This document shows, in pieces, positions 1-11,234 of a DNA stretch of 64,000 nt. Each line of letters starts with the position of its first letter. The first letter of the stretch is position 1. The notes under the pieces are model-generated. The model was not told the origin of the DNA. It ran no database searches and was given only the letters and a program-made list of their open reading frames with translations. Source of the DNA: Tolypeutes matacus (lineage: Eukaryota; Chordata; Mammalia; Cingulata; Chlamyphoridae); the NCBI GenBank assembly GCA_026826555.1, contig JAKSZT010053994.1:1977742-2041741 (forward strand), in the 5' to 3' direction. A program made the translations under genes and the position numbers.

Positions 1-90
1 AAAATTTTTATAAGGGATGAAGAAGGTGATTATATATTAATAAAAAGGGCAACTCTCCAAGAAGAAAGAACTATGCTAAATATTATGCAC

Positions 91-867
91 TGATATAAGT
101 ATATAATAAGTATCTTGTGGGAAGGACTTTGAACAAGAAATTAAATGTATGACATGACTGCCTTGAGCATATAGCAGCAGGAGTTAGAATTGGACGTGTT
201 TAGAGATCTTTCCTGCCTCAGGAATGTAACATTAGTCTGTGTAAGGAGAATATCCTTGGGAAACTTTACCCCAAGCACTTAACTCTGTCTTTGCTGGTTC
301 CTTATATTAGCTATATATTAATTATATGTCCCTGCTTAGTATTTCATGAATAGCAATACCCTTTAGAACTGGACGTTTCACAGACTTAATGTCTCTCCTT
401 GGGGGAGCTGTCCACTTCCCCATGGACAGGCACTGTTGTTTTGGAATGCTTTAATCACTCAGGAGTTGCCAAATTGCCAAGAGATCTGACGTTTCAGACC
501 TCCTTAAAGGGGACAGTCCCTCAGCTGCCAGTCAAAATCTCACCCAGAAGGGGACATTCTGCCTGGGATCGTGATTCTGATAATGGACACTTGCCAGTAG
601 TTGAATGGGCCTTCCCAGCTTCATGAAAGACCAGATGTTGAGTTTTCCCCTGGTTTGGTGAGTGATTGTAAATTTACTTTCTCTCACTCTCCCTTTGCAC
701 TATCTAATTGGTTTATTGCATTATATTGTGAGCAATCAATAACTGTGATCATTTAACTGCTTATTAGTATTGGATCATCTATATATCAATTATCAAATAA
801 ATTGCTAATTTTGATTTGTGCCTTGAGACTCTGCTCTTTCTTTAGCAAAACATGCATCTAACTTGAG
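91..867 (+). mobile_element. Solo-LTR-like insertion inside L1 ORF2
   Basis: The 777-bp segment interrupts the L1 between codons that adjoin in other L1 copies here. It is flanked by TGCAC (86-90 and 868-872), consistent with a 5-bp target duplication. It starts with TG. AATAAA at 796-801 followed by T/G-rich DNA fits an LTR polyadenylation site. It lacks a clean CA end and I cannot name the family, so the LTR call is inference from structure and size. Confidence 0.5.
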
Positions 868-3800
868 TGCACCAATATATATGAGGCACACAATGAAAAA
901 CATGAAAGGAGCAATAGTTGTCTCTATAATAATTGTTGCAGACTTCAGTGCATCACTCTCAGTATTGGATAGAACATCTGGATCGAGGATAAATAAAGAA
1001 ACAGAGAACATGAATAATATGATAAATGAACTAGACCTAACAGATATTATTATAGAGGTTTACATGCCAACACAGCAGGTTATACTTTCTGTTCAAGTGT
1101 GCATGGATCCTTCTCCAAGATAGACCATATGTAAGGGCAAAAGGCAAGTCTCAGTAAATTTATAAAGTTTGAAATTATACAAAACACTTTCTATGATCAT
1201 AACGGATTGAAGATGGAAACCAGTAATGGATGGAAAAAGGGAAACTTCATAAAAAATAGATTAAACAACAGACTCTTAAATAATCAGTGGGTCAAAGAAA
1301 AAATTGCTAAAGGATTCAGCAATTATCTTGAGATGAATGAAAATGAGAACACAATGTATCAAAACCTATGAGACACTGCAAAGGCAGTGCTGAGAGGGGA
1401 CTTTGTAGTTTAATGCTTACATTAAAAAAGAAGAGCTATTAATAAAATTGAAGATCTAACTTCATACCTGGAGGAAATAAAAAAGAATAGGAAATAATCC
1501 CAAACCAAACCAAAGGAAAGAAATAGTAAAGATCAGAGAACAAGTAAATGAAATTGAGAACAAAAGCAATTAAATAAAACAATGGAGAGAATCAACAAAG
1601 GCAAAAGTTGGTTATTTGACAAGAGCTAAAAAAATCTACAAACCCTTAGCTAGATTTACAAAGAAAAAAAGAGAGAAGATGCAAATAAATAAAATCAGAA
1701 ATGAGGGGGTACATTAATGTTGACCACAGGAATAAGAGAGATCATGATAGGATACTATGAACAACTGTGTGCCAAAAAATTAGACAATGTAGAGAAGATG
1801 GACAAATTGCTAGAAACACATGAACCACTTATCTTAGAAGAAATAGAAGACATTAACAAACCATTCACAAGTAAAGAAATTGAAACAGTGATCAAAAACC
1901 TCCCAAAGATGAAAAGCCTGGGACTAGATGGCTTCAGAGTTGAATTCTACCAAACATTCAAAGATGAGCTAATACCAATCTTGCTCAAGGTCTTCCAAAA
2001 TTTTCAACAGAAGAGAATGCTATGAAACTCATTCTATGCAGCAAACATCACCCTAATACCAAAACAAGAAAAAGATATTTCAAAAAAAGAAAATTACAGA
2101 CCAATATCTGTAATGAATATAGATGCAAAAATTCTTGCAGAATACTTGCAAAGAGAATCCAAAAGTACATTAAAAGAATTATACACTATGATCAAGTGGG
2201 TTTTTCCCAGCTGTTGAAGGATGGTTCAACATAAGAAAATCAATTAGTGTAATAAACCACATTGATAAATTAAAGAAGAAAAATCACATGATCCTTTCAG
2301 TTGGTGCTGAAAAAGCATTTGACAAAATAGAGCACACATTTTTGAAAAAAACTTCCCAAAAGATAGGGATAGAAGGAAGCTTTCTCAATATGGTAAAGTG
2401 CATATATGAAAAACTTACAGATATTGTTAGCTGGTCCTTGGTAGTAATCCCTCGGTGCCAAGGAGGCTCATCCATGGGAGTCATGCCCCATGCTGGGGGG
2501 AAGGCAATGCATTTATATGCTGAGTTAAGCTTAGAGAGAGGCCACATTTGAGCAACAAGGTTTTCAGGAGTTAAATCTTAGACACCTTATAATACTAGGC
2601 TAAGTTTCAATTTCAAGACTAAAGGTTCATAAGTACAGTAATCAATATTAAGGGCCCATCAATGCACCACCCGACTTATTAGTCATTGCCCCTGTACTCA
2701 GGGGAGTCTATCTGTTCCAATAGAGAATGTGGCAGATCTCCCCAGGATGGGAATTTGATATTGTTTGGGTTATTGTGTGAATCATCACCCACTGTGACAA
2801 TGTGCCATTAACAAATGAACACATTTATATGCCTTACATATATGCCCAAGTGACCCTCCTCCCATAAATGATCCTCACCTGTCATAGTTGCAACCCTTCT
2901 GTGATCCAACACCTCTTCAAAAATGAAGCTAACAAGTACCAACTAGCAATGCAACTGGAAAAATCCCTTGACCAAAAGGGGGAAAAGGTGACGACAAATG
3001 AGTTCACATGGCTAAGAGACTTCAAAGTGAATTGGGAGCTCATTCCAGAGGTTACACTCATGCATGTGCAGCAGGATCTCATTGACTGCCAAAGTAAATG
3101 CTACCTCAAATAGTGGGGTTTATGAGGGCTCTGGAAACATCCAGACACTATAGTCAGGGAGGGGACTCAGGAGTTTAATGCCTTGCCAATAGACCCTACT
3201 TTGGAATTTATGTTCCCCCATGTGACAGAGTTGGACACATTTGTGATTTCCCTAAACATGGCTCTTCTGACCTTCTACCTGAACCTATAATTAGAACTAA
3301 GATTGATAGGTGTATGTCTAAGAGACTAAAATCTTTGAGCTCTCCATGTGTCAGTTGGGCCCTGAAGCTCACCACAATTGTAACACCTATGCTCCAGTTT
3401 CTTGGACTCACCCAGGACAACAAACAAGGAGATAATGATGGACAATGCCCATCCTAAGACACTGAGAGAGTATGCAACTGCAATCAAGAAAGTCCCATCC
3501 ATCTGCCCCATGAGATTGAAGCACTGTCTCAATTAGAAGTGGAGAGGTCATCATCATCCCAGAATCCTCAGGATTGGGGAATGAACTATGGACTAAAGTA
3601 GACTTAATGGTATTCTACTATACACTTATTGTGATTCTAGCAATGGGAGTAATTATATCTTTGTATAGAGGCCCTGGCCACTGGAGGTTCTGAGGGCAGA
3701 GAGAGGGAAATCAGGTTAGATATGGGGGCATTTTTAGGACTTGGGAATTGTCCTGAATGACATTACGATGACAGATACAAGCCATTACATATCTTGCCAT

Positions 3801-5694
3801 AACCTACCCAAATGTGCAGGAGAGTGTAAACTACAATGTAAACTATAATTCGTGCTTAGTGCCATTGTTCCAACATGTTTTCATCAATTGTAATGAATGT
3901 ACCACACTAAAGAGAGATGTTATTGTGGGAAAGGTGGGAGGTGCAGGGAATGGGACATATGGGAATCCTCTATATTTTTATGTAACACTTATGTCATCTA
4001 AATATCATTTAAAAAATAAATTAAAAAAGAAAAACTTACAACTAGCATTGTACTCAACAGTGAAAGACTAAAAGCTTTCACGTTGTGTTCAGGAACAGGG
4101 CAAGGATGTACACTGTGAACATTGTTATTCAGTATTGTGCTATAATTCTAGCTGCAGCAATTAGGTTAGATAAAGAAATAAAAGACACCCAAATATGAAA
4201 GAAGAAATAAAACTTTCACTATTTGCTGATGAATTTATTATATCCATATAATCTCCTGAAAAATCTACACAAAGCTCCAAGATCTAATAGAGCAGCTCAG
4301 TAAAGTGGCTGGATACAAGAATAATATGCATAATTCAATAGCAATTCAATGCACTACTGATGTGGAATCTGAGGAGGAAATAAGGAAAAAAATGCATTTA
4401 TAATAGCAACTAAAACTATAAAATATTTAGGAATAAACTTAAACAAGGACATAAAAGTCCTGTATTCAGAAAACTACAAGACATGGCTAAAAGAAACTGA
4501 AGAAGACTTAAATAAATGGAAGGACATTCTTTGTTCATGGATTGGAAGGCTAAATACCATTAAAATGTCAATTGTCCACAAACTGGTTTACAGGCTCAAT
4601 GCCATCCCAATCACAATCACAACAGCCTTTTTTTGCATAAATGGAAAAAACAAATTTCAAATTTATTTGGAAGGTAAGGGGCTCCAAATAACCAAAAAGA
4701 TCTTTTAAAAAAGAATGAAATTGGAGGGCTCTCCCTTTTGGACTTTAAAGCATATTACTTAGTTACATGGTATAAACAGCATGGTACTGGGATAAAGACA
4801 GATGCATTGATCAATGGAACCAACTTGAGAACGCAGAAATAGACCCTTACATCTACAGTCAAGTGATTTTTGACATGGCAGTCAAGCCTTCCCACCTGGA
4901 CTAGAACAGTCTACTCAAATGGTGTTGGGTGAACTTTATTCCATAGCAAAAAGAAAATTTACTCAAAATGGATAAAATTTCTAAATATAAAACAAAGAAC
5001 GTTTCTGATAACTGTTTAATACACTTAACATATAAGGAGATCACACAACTCAACAATAGAAAGACAAACTCTTCAATTAAAAAATGGGCCAAAGACTTGA
5101 AAAAAAATTTTTGTCCAAAGAAGAAATACAATTGGCCAAGAAACACATGAAATAATGTTCAACATCACTAGCAATTAGGGAAATGCAAATCAAATCTACA
5201 ATGAGATATCATTTCACACCTATTAGACTAACTGCTATTAAAAACTAGTAAAACTGTAGATGTTGGAGAGGATGTGGAGAGAAAGGAACACTTATTCACT
5301 GTTGGTGGGAATGTAGAAAGGTAAAGCTACTGTAGAGGACTGTTAGGTTAGGCAGTTTCTAAGGAAGTTGAAGATAGACTTGTCATGTGACCCAGTGATA
5401 CAATTACTAGGTATATACCCAGAAGCACTGAGAGCAGAGACAACAACAGACATCTACTCACTGATGTTCATAGCAGCAGTCATGATTGCCAAAAGTTGGA
5501 AACAACACAGGTATCCATCACCTGGGGAATGGATAAAGAAATAGTGATGTATACAGACAATGGAATATTATGCATCTGTAAGAATAAATGAAGTCATGAA
5601 GCATATAACAACATGGGTGAACCTGGAGGATATTATGTTAAGTGAAGCAAGCAAGATACAAAAGGAAATAGTGTATGATTGCTCTATTATGAAA
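868..5694 (+). pseudogene. L1 ORF2 (endonuclease/reverse transcriptase) pseudogene
   Basis: ORF2 of an L1 nicks target DNA and reverse-transcribes the L1 RNA. Recognisable stretches are an endonuclease segment with the ADF and LDRTS-like motifs at about 950-1,000, the palm entry reading SVGAEKAF-like at 2,298-2,330, the catalytic box as LFADEF at about 4,216 (canonical FADD, so the second Asp reads as Glu), and a C-terminal segment at 5,560-5,690 matching the MEYY...LSEAS signature in nucleotide sequence. The frame changes repeatedly and stops are frequent, for example between 1,125 and 1,717. The gene is further split by the insertion at 2,420-4,028. The ORF2 identity is secure because the same order recurs in the minus-strand L1s of this window. 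No function is expected. Confidence 0.85.
2420..4028 (+). mobile_element. 5'-inverted (twin-primed) L1 3'UTR insertion
   Basis: The 12-bp repeat GAAAAACTTACA occurs at 2,408-2,419 and 4,029-4,040, exactly bounding the insert. Positions 2,420 to about 2,935 run in the minus sense and match the part of the L1 3'UTR seen at about 39,300-39,810. From about 2,936 to 4,028 the sequence runs in the plus sense and matches the adjacent, more 3' part (about 39,310 down to 38,220). This is the geometry of twin priming: upstream segment inverted, 3' segment not. The tail is A-rich. Confidence 0.85.
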
Positions 5695-6090
5695 TAAATA
5701 TATTGTGCCAACTCATGGAGTTAATATTAGAATATAGTTTACTAGAAAATAGCATGAGGGTAGAGAATGGAAAGATGAGGGTTAATCTGTGCAGAATTGG
5801 TATACAGGTTGTTTGTAAATCTTTGGAAATGAATAAAAATGGTGAAAGCATATCATGGTTTTTGTAAATAGCAGAGCTATTATATGGGCATTGCAGTAGT
5901 TGAAAGGAAAAGTCTAAGGTATATTACTAGAATAGAAGCTAAAAATCATGGGGCTGTATGAGATAATAAAACATGAATATAGGTGATATTGGTTCACAGA
6001 GTAATGGATGTGTTATAAATATGACATATTTATTTAAAATACCAAAACAAGCCACATTTATTAATATAACAAATAATCCTATCAAACATG

Positions 6091-6849
6091 CTTAAATATT
6101 TGGAAGAACTCAAGTTTATGTGGAGTATAGTAGTTTTGTTTTTTTTAATTCTGATTTTCACTTAAAACACTAATTTTATCACTATCAATAAATTTTCATT
6201 TTTTATTATTAACAATTTGCATTAATGTATTGTCCATGTCTTCTATTTCTCTGTTAACTATCCATTTGGGGACCTGTCTCTGACATGCCTGTTCCTTCAG
6301 TTTATATCCAGGTGGAGACATGAGAAAGCACCTTTCACAGTATAGACTGGAGCTCTCTTTCAGGGTTTAGCTCTCCTACCATGAATGTGAGGAAAAGCTG
6401 AGCTTCTCTCATTCTTTTCTAATCCTGTGTCTTGCCCTTGGCATGGGATGTTGGTTTTAGGAATTGCACCATTCATGGGACTCTGAATGCTTCCTCTACT
6501 ACTGATTGAATAAAGTTTATCCCACTCCTTGGTGCTCTAATTTGGAGTCTTGAAGAATTAGTTCTTTGCCTCAGGCTATATATGTTGATTTCTCTGGGTG
6601 TAAGTTGCTTATACCTGCAGGGTAAATTCTGAGAAGGCAGTTCAGAAATAAGTGTCCTGGTTCAGACCTTCAAGATGCCAGAATGGCAGCACCATACAAG
6701 TAACTCATAATGCACTTAAGGGTTAATTTGTTCAGTATTGGACAAGAGCAAGGACCCATAATGGAAGCACAAGTCAGCGCCACACCACAACAAGGATGGG
6801 AAAAATTGTGAGGTCAGAATTGTGGTAAAACTTCCTCCCAAGCTTTTCC
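6091..6849. other. Unassigned sequence
   Basis: No open frame of note and no repeat I can name. One AATAAA lies near 6,510 in otherwise unremarkable DNA. Confidence 0.5.
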
Positions 6850-7473
6850 AATTTTTAAGTTGGAGAATTTGCAGTTACACAGAAAATGATGCATAACATG
6901 CAGATATCCATATACCACTTATTATCACTAACATGCATTAATGAGGTACATTTGTTGCAATTGATGAAAGACAATTTTAGAATTGTACTGTTAACAATAG
7001 TCCATTGTGTATTATAGGAGTCACTGTGTTCTACAGTCATATATTTGATTTTTTTAAAAATTTTCTTCTAATAACAATTCAGTGCTGTTAATTTCATTCA
7101 CAATATTGTGCTGTCATCACTACCATACATTACCAAAACATAGTTAATCAGAAACTAATTACAATTTAAGTATTCCTTACGTCTACTTGAAGCACTGATA
7201 AACTAAATTCTAGTTTCTGATTCAGGTATTTCTTGTAATCATTTCATATCATTGAGATCATACAATATATTTTTGTCTTATTTCACACAATATTATTTCT
7301 TCAAGGTTGTTGTTGCACATATCAGAACTTCCATTGTACAGAAGAAGAATATTCCATTTTATGTTTATATAAAGTTGTATTTGTCCATTCATTTGTTGAT
7401 GGACATTTAGGTTACATATTTTGGCATTTGTGAATAATATTGCCATGAACATTGGTGTGAAAATAACTGTTTG

Positions 7474-8118
7474 AGACCCTGTGTTTGTTTACCAAGGGCT
7501 CCCAATGCAAAATTACCAGAAATGGCTTGGCTTTTATAAAGTGAATTTATTAGGGGAAAATCATACAAGTTCCCAGGCCATGAAATGTCCAAATCAAGTC
7601 ATCATCACAGATGCTTTCTCACCAAAGTCAGCTACTGGTGATCTGATCATCCTGCCTCTTGGAAAGGGAGGATGGTAGGCAAACTCTGCCAGAATTCCTG
7701 CCTTCCCCTCCATCCTCACAGTCTCCCAGAACTCGGCTGTGGACAATTAGGCATATGTCTCTTCTCTTCCAGGGCCTGGATATTTCAGCTTCTCTACTGA
7801 TTCTAATCTCAGTCCTCTCTCTCTCTCAGCCTCTCCAGGTTTCTCCCTTTCTTTCACATGACTGGGTCAAGTGGTGACTTTGTTTATCTGTGTCTCTTTT
7901 TTTTTCTCCATGTTCTCAGTTTATATAAAATCCAGTAAGATGGTGGAGACCCAGCCTGGGTCATGCCATAGTCCAATTAAAAGCCCTAAGGTGATCTACT
8001 CTATTGATCTAATTAAGGTCCCTTAATTGAATTTAGTGCAAGCAAAGGACCCCACACCCAAAGGAATGGAGTAGTGCAGCATAATCTTTTCTGGGATTCA
8101 CAAAATTGAAACCATCAC
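7474..8118 (-). mobile_element. Interspersed repeat, DNA-transposon-like (family 1)
   Basis: This insert splits L1 ORF2. Its start resembles a widespread family that reads (A)TGCAAAATTACCAGAAATG near 7,505. A second, diverged copy lies at 26,065-26,640, sharing the closing part with the cue CCTGGGTCATGCC-like versus CTGAGTCATGCC, then a run of AATT/TTAATG blocks. No coding capacity. I think it is non-autonomous, but I cannot name the family. Confidence 0.55.
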
Positions 8119-8994
8119 ACCCGGAATTAAACTCTTTTGGGTATATACCTAGAAGTGGGACTGCCAAGTCATATGGTCAATCTATCCTTAATATTCTGAG
8201 GAACTGCCAGTCTTCTATAACAGCTGAACCATCTTACATTCCCAGCAGGCAAGGGATGAGTGTCCCAATTTGTCTACATCCTATACAACATTTGTTATTT
8301 CCTGTTGCTTATTCTTTTAATAGTAGTCCTTCTAAAGAGTATTAAATTATACCTCATGGTGTTTTTTATTTACATTTCACAAATAGCTAATGATGCTGAT
8401 CATGATTTCATGTGCTTTTTGGCCATTTATAGATCTTCTTTGGAGACATGTCTATTCAAGTTTTTTGCCCATTTTTTAAATTGTTTGCTAGTCTTTTTAT
8501 TATTGGGAAGAAGGGTTTCTTTATATATTGTGGATATAAAACTCATATCAAATACGTGGCTTCCAAATGTTTCTCCTATTTAGTAGGTTGTATTTTCAAT
8601 GTCATGATAAAATATATTGATACACAAAAGTTTTTAGTTTTAATTTTGATTTAACTATTTTTTTTCTTTTGTTGCTTGCTCATTGAGTGTAAAATTTAAG
8701 AGACCGTTGTCTAACACAAGGTCCTGAAGATTTTGTCTTATTTTTTCTTCTAGGAGTTCGATAATTCCAACTCTTCTACTATGGTTTTTGATCAACTTTA
8801 AGTTGATTTTTTTATATGGTGTGAGATCAGAGTCCCTATTCATGTTCTGAATAAGGAGATCCAATTTTCCCTTACACATTTGTTGAAGAGTCTATTCTTT
8901 TCCAATTGATTGCACTCAATACCCTTGTCAAACATCAGTTGGCCATAGACATGGGGGTTGATTTTTAACTTCCAGGTTTATTTCAATGGTCTAC

Positions 8995-9462
8995 GTGGTA
9001 GTTTGAGATTGCACATATGCCGGAGAATCATATTGTTAAGGCTATTCCATTCCTGTGGGTGTGAACTTGTTGTGGGTGGGACCTTTTGATTAGGTTACTT
9101 TAAGTGTAGTCCAGGGAGGGTCTAAAACCTATTACGGGAAACCTTTATAAATAGGATGAATACAGAGAGAGAGACATAGAGAAAAACAATTAATTCCTAA
9201 GCTTAAAGTAAGAAAACCCAGAAGAGAAGAGAGAGACTAGTAGATGCTGCCACGTACCATGTCATATACCTTGCCATATGACAAACAAGTCCAGGAATAC
9301 TGGCAGCCAGTATTCAGGGACAATGCATCACCTGATGAGGACTTAATTTGATCATATTCATGACCTCAGAACTGTGAGCTTGTAAGTTAATAAATCACCA
9401 TTGTAAATGCCAACCCATTTCTGGAATATTGTTTTTGGCATGCCAGCAGACTAAAACAGTCT
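8995..9462 (+). mobile_element. Interspersed repeat, DNA-transposon-like (family 2), copy 1
   Basis: Same family as 21,195-21,650 and, inverted, 33,418-33,875. Shared landmarks in order are ATTCCATTCCTGTGGGTGTG, an internal GGTTACTTTAAG-type block, a purine-rich centre with AGAGAGA, a TGCCATATG(G/A)CA block, and an end near AACCCATTTC...AAACAG. About 460 bp, no coding capacity. It is nested in L1 A. Confidence 0.65.
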
Positions 9463-10244
9463 ATCTGCCCATTCTTGTATCAATACCATGCTTTTTGTTT
9501 ATTATGAATTTGTAATAAATTTTTAGATTGGACAGTGTGTTTCCTGCAACTTCATTCTTCCTTTTCAAGATGGTTTTGACTATTAGGAGTGCCTTAGCAT
9601 TGTATATAATTTAACAATTGGTTTTCCATTTCTGCAAACAAGGCTGTTGGAATTTTGATTGGGACTGTGTTTAATCTGTAAGTCTCCTTGGGTAGCATTG
9701 CCATCTTAAGAATATTTAGTTTCCCTCTCCATGAACATGTAAATCCTTTCATTCTTTTAAGTCTTTGATTACTTTTACCAATATATTGTAGTTTTATGTA
9801 TACAAGTCCTTTACATATTTAGTTATATTGATTTCTAGGTATTTAATTATTTGAGTTGTTACTGTAAATGGAATTTTTTCTTGATTTCTTCTTCAGGTTG
9901 TTAATTACTAGTGCATGAGAAACTACTGTGCATGGTGCTTTTGTACCATGCCACTTTGCTGAATTCATGTATTATCTCTAGGAGTTTTTTTTTGTGGAGT
10001 TTTTCATGATTTTCTGTGTATAGGATCATATGATCTGCAAATAAGGAAACTTTTCTTTCTTTCTTTTTTTTTTTTTCCCAATTGGATGGCTTTTATTTAT
10101 TTCACTTGCCTAATTGCTACAGCTAGAACTTTCAGTACAATGGTGAACAACAGTGGGGACAGTGGGCATCCTTTTGTTTTTCTGTCTGACCTTAGATGGA
10201 AACTTTTCATTCTATTATCATTGAGCACGATACCTGCCCTGGCA

Positions 10245-10412
10245 AATGTCAGCAGCTGTCTTGCTCCAACACGTGGCTATGGACTTTGGTAAGGGAAGAA
10301 ACTTAAGCTTTATGGCCTGGTAACTGTGGACTTCTACCCCAAATAAATACCCTTTATAAAGACCAATCTATTTCTGGTATTTTGTATCAGCACCCCTTTG
10401 ACTGACTAATAC
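10245..10412 (+). repeat. Partial copy of repeat family 3 (end fragment)
   Basis: It matches the right-hand end of the repeat at 48,054-48,580, sharing TGTGGACTTCTACCCCAAAT, CCCTTTATAAAG and CACCCCTTTG(A/G)CTGACTAA. It sits at the junction between the two minus-strand L1s. Confidence 0.65.
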
Positions 10413-10856
10413 ACCAGACATGTAAGGATCTATATCAGAACCCTCAATTCTATTGCATTGGTCAGTATATCTATTCTTGTGCCAAAACCATGCAGTTTTT
10501 ACCACTGTAACATTGCAGTATGATTTAAAGTCAGGTAATGTGACTCCTTCAATTCTTTTCAATATGTTTTGGGTAATTTGGGGGCCCCTTGCCCTTCCAA
10601 ATAAAATTTCATAATTAGCATTTCCAATTCAGTAAAAAATGCTCTTGTGATTTTTATTGGGATTGTGTTAAATCTGTAAATTAATTTGAGTAGGATAGAC
10701 ATTTTAATGATGTTTAGTCTTCAAATACATGAACATGGAATAATATTCCACTTATTTGGTGTTCTTTGATTTCCTTAATCGATGTGTAGTTTTCTGTGTA
10801 CAAGTGCTTTATATCCTTACTTAAGCTTATTCCTAGGTATTTGATTCTTTTAGTTG

Positions 10857-11234
10857 CTATTGTAAATGGATATTTTTCTTGATTTGCACTTCATATTGCT
10901 CATTATAGATGTGAAGAAATGTGACTGATTTTTTCATGTTGATCTTATATCCTGCCATTTTACTGAACTCATTTCTTAGCTTTAGAAATGTTGTAGATTT
11001 TTCAGGGCTTTTTATATTTAAGATCATGTCATCTGCAAATAATAAAAGTTTTACTTCTTTTCCAATTTGGATGACTTTTATATCTTTTTCTTGCCTAAGT
11101 ATCTGAGCAAGTACTTCTAAAACAATGTTAAGTAAGAGTGGTGACATTGGGCAAAACTGACTTGTTCCAGTTCTTAGAGGGAAAGCCTTTGCTTTTTCAC
11201 CATAGAATATGATGTTAGCTGCGAGTTTTTTCAT
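10857..11234 (-). pseudogene. L1 ORF2 reverse-transcriptase fragment
   Basis: A 125-codon open stretch of L1 reverse transcriptase. It contains a [15 protein letters not shown] segment (the family motif is GCP-SPLLFN, so a Gly is lost), then LLFADDMIL with both catalytic aspartates, then the KMAGYKIN block that follows the palm in L1 ORF2. It is isolated by stops on both sides, so it is a relic and not an enzyme. Confidence 0.85.

Larger units (their letters stand above)
1..6090 (+). mobile_element. L1 LINE, ORF2 and 3'UTR remnant, interrupted twice
   Basis: A 5'-incomplete L1 enters from the left window edge. ORF2 pieces appear in order: late endonuclease (1-90, then 868-1,130), linker, reverse transcriptase (1,717-2,419 and 4,041-4,260), C-terminal domain (to about 5,690) and an A-rich 3'UTR to about 6,090. 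It is cut by an LTR-like insert at 91-867 and by a second L1-derived insertion at 2,420-4,028. Many stops and frameshifts show it is dead. The 3' boundary is approximate. Confidence 0.85.
6850..10240 (-). mobile_element. L1 LINE (A), 3' half, minus strand, with nested repeats
   Basis: On the minus strand this reads from reverse transcriptase (near 10,240) to the ORF2 C-terminus (near 7,250-7,470) and an old-style 3'UTR. A coding fragment at 8,655-8,879 matches the ORF2 C-terminal region (a LDNGLLNFTLNEQATKEK-type segment). It is broken by repeats at 7,474-8,118 and 8,995-9,462. The same reverse-transcriptase region occurs again at about 11,100-11,200, so L1 A is separate from the neighbouring L1 B. 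Confidence 0.8.
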
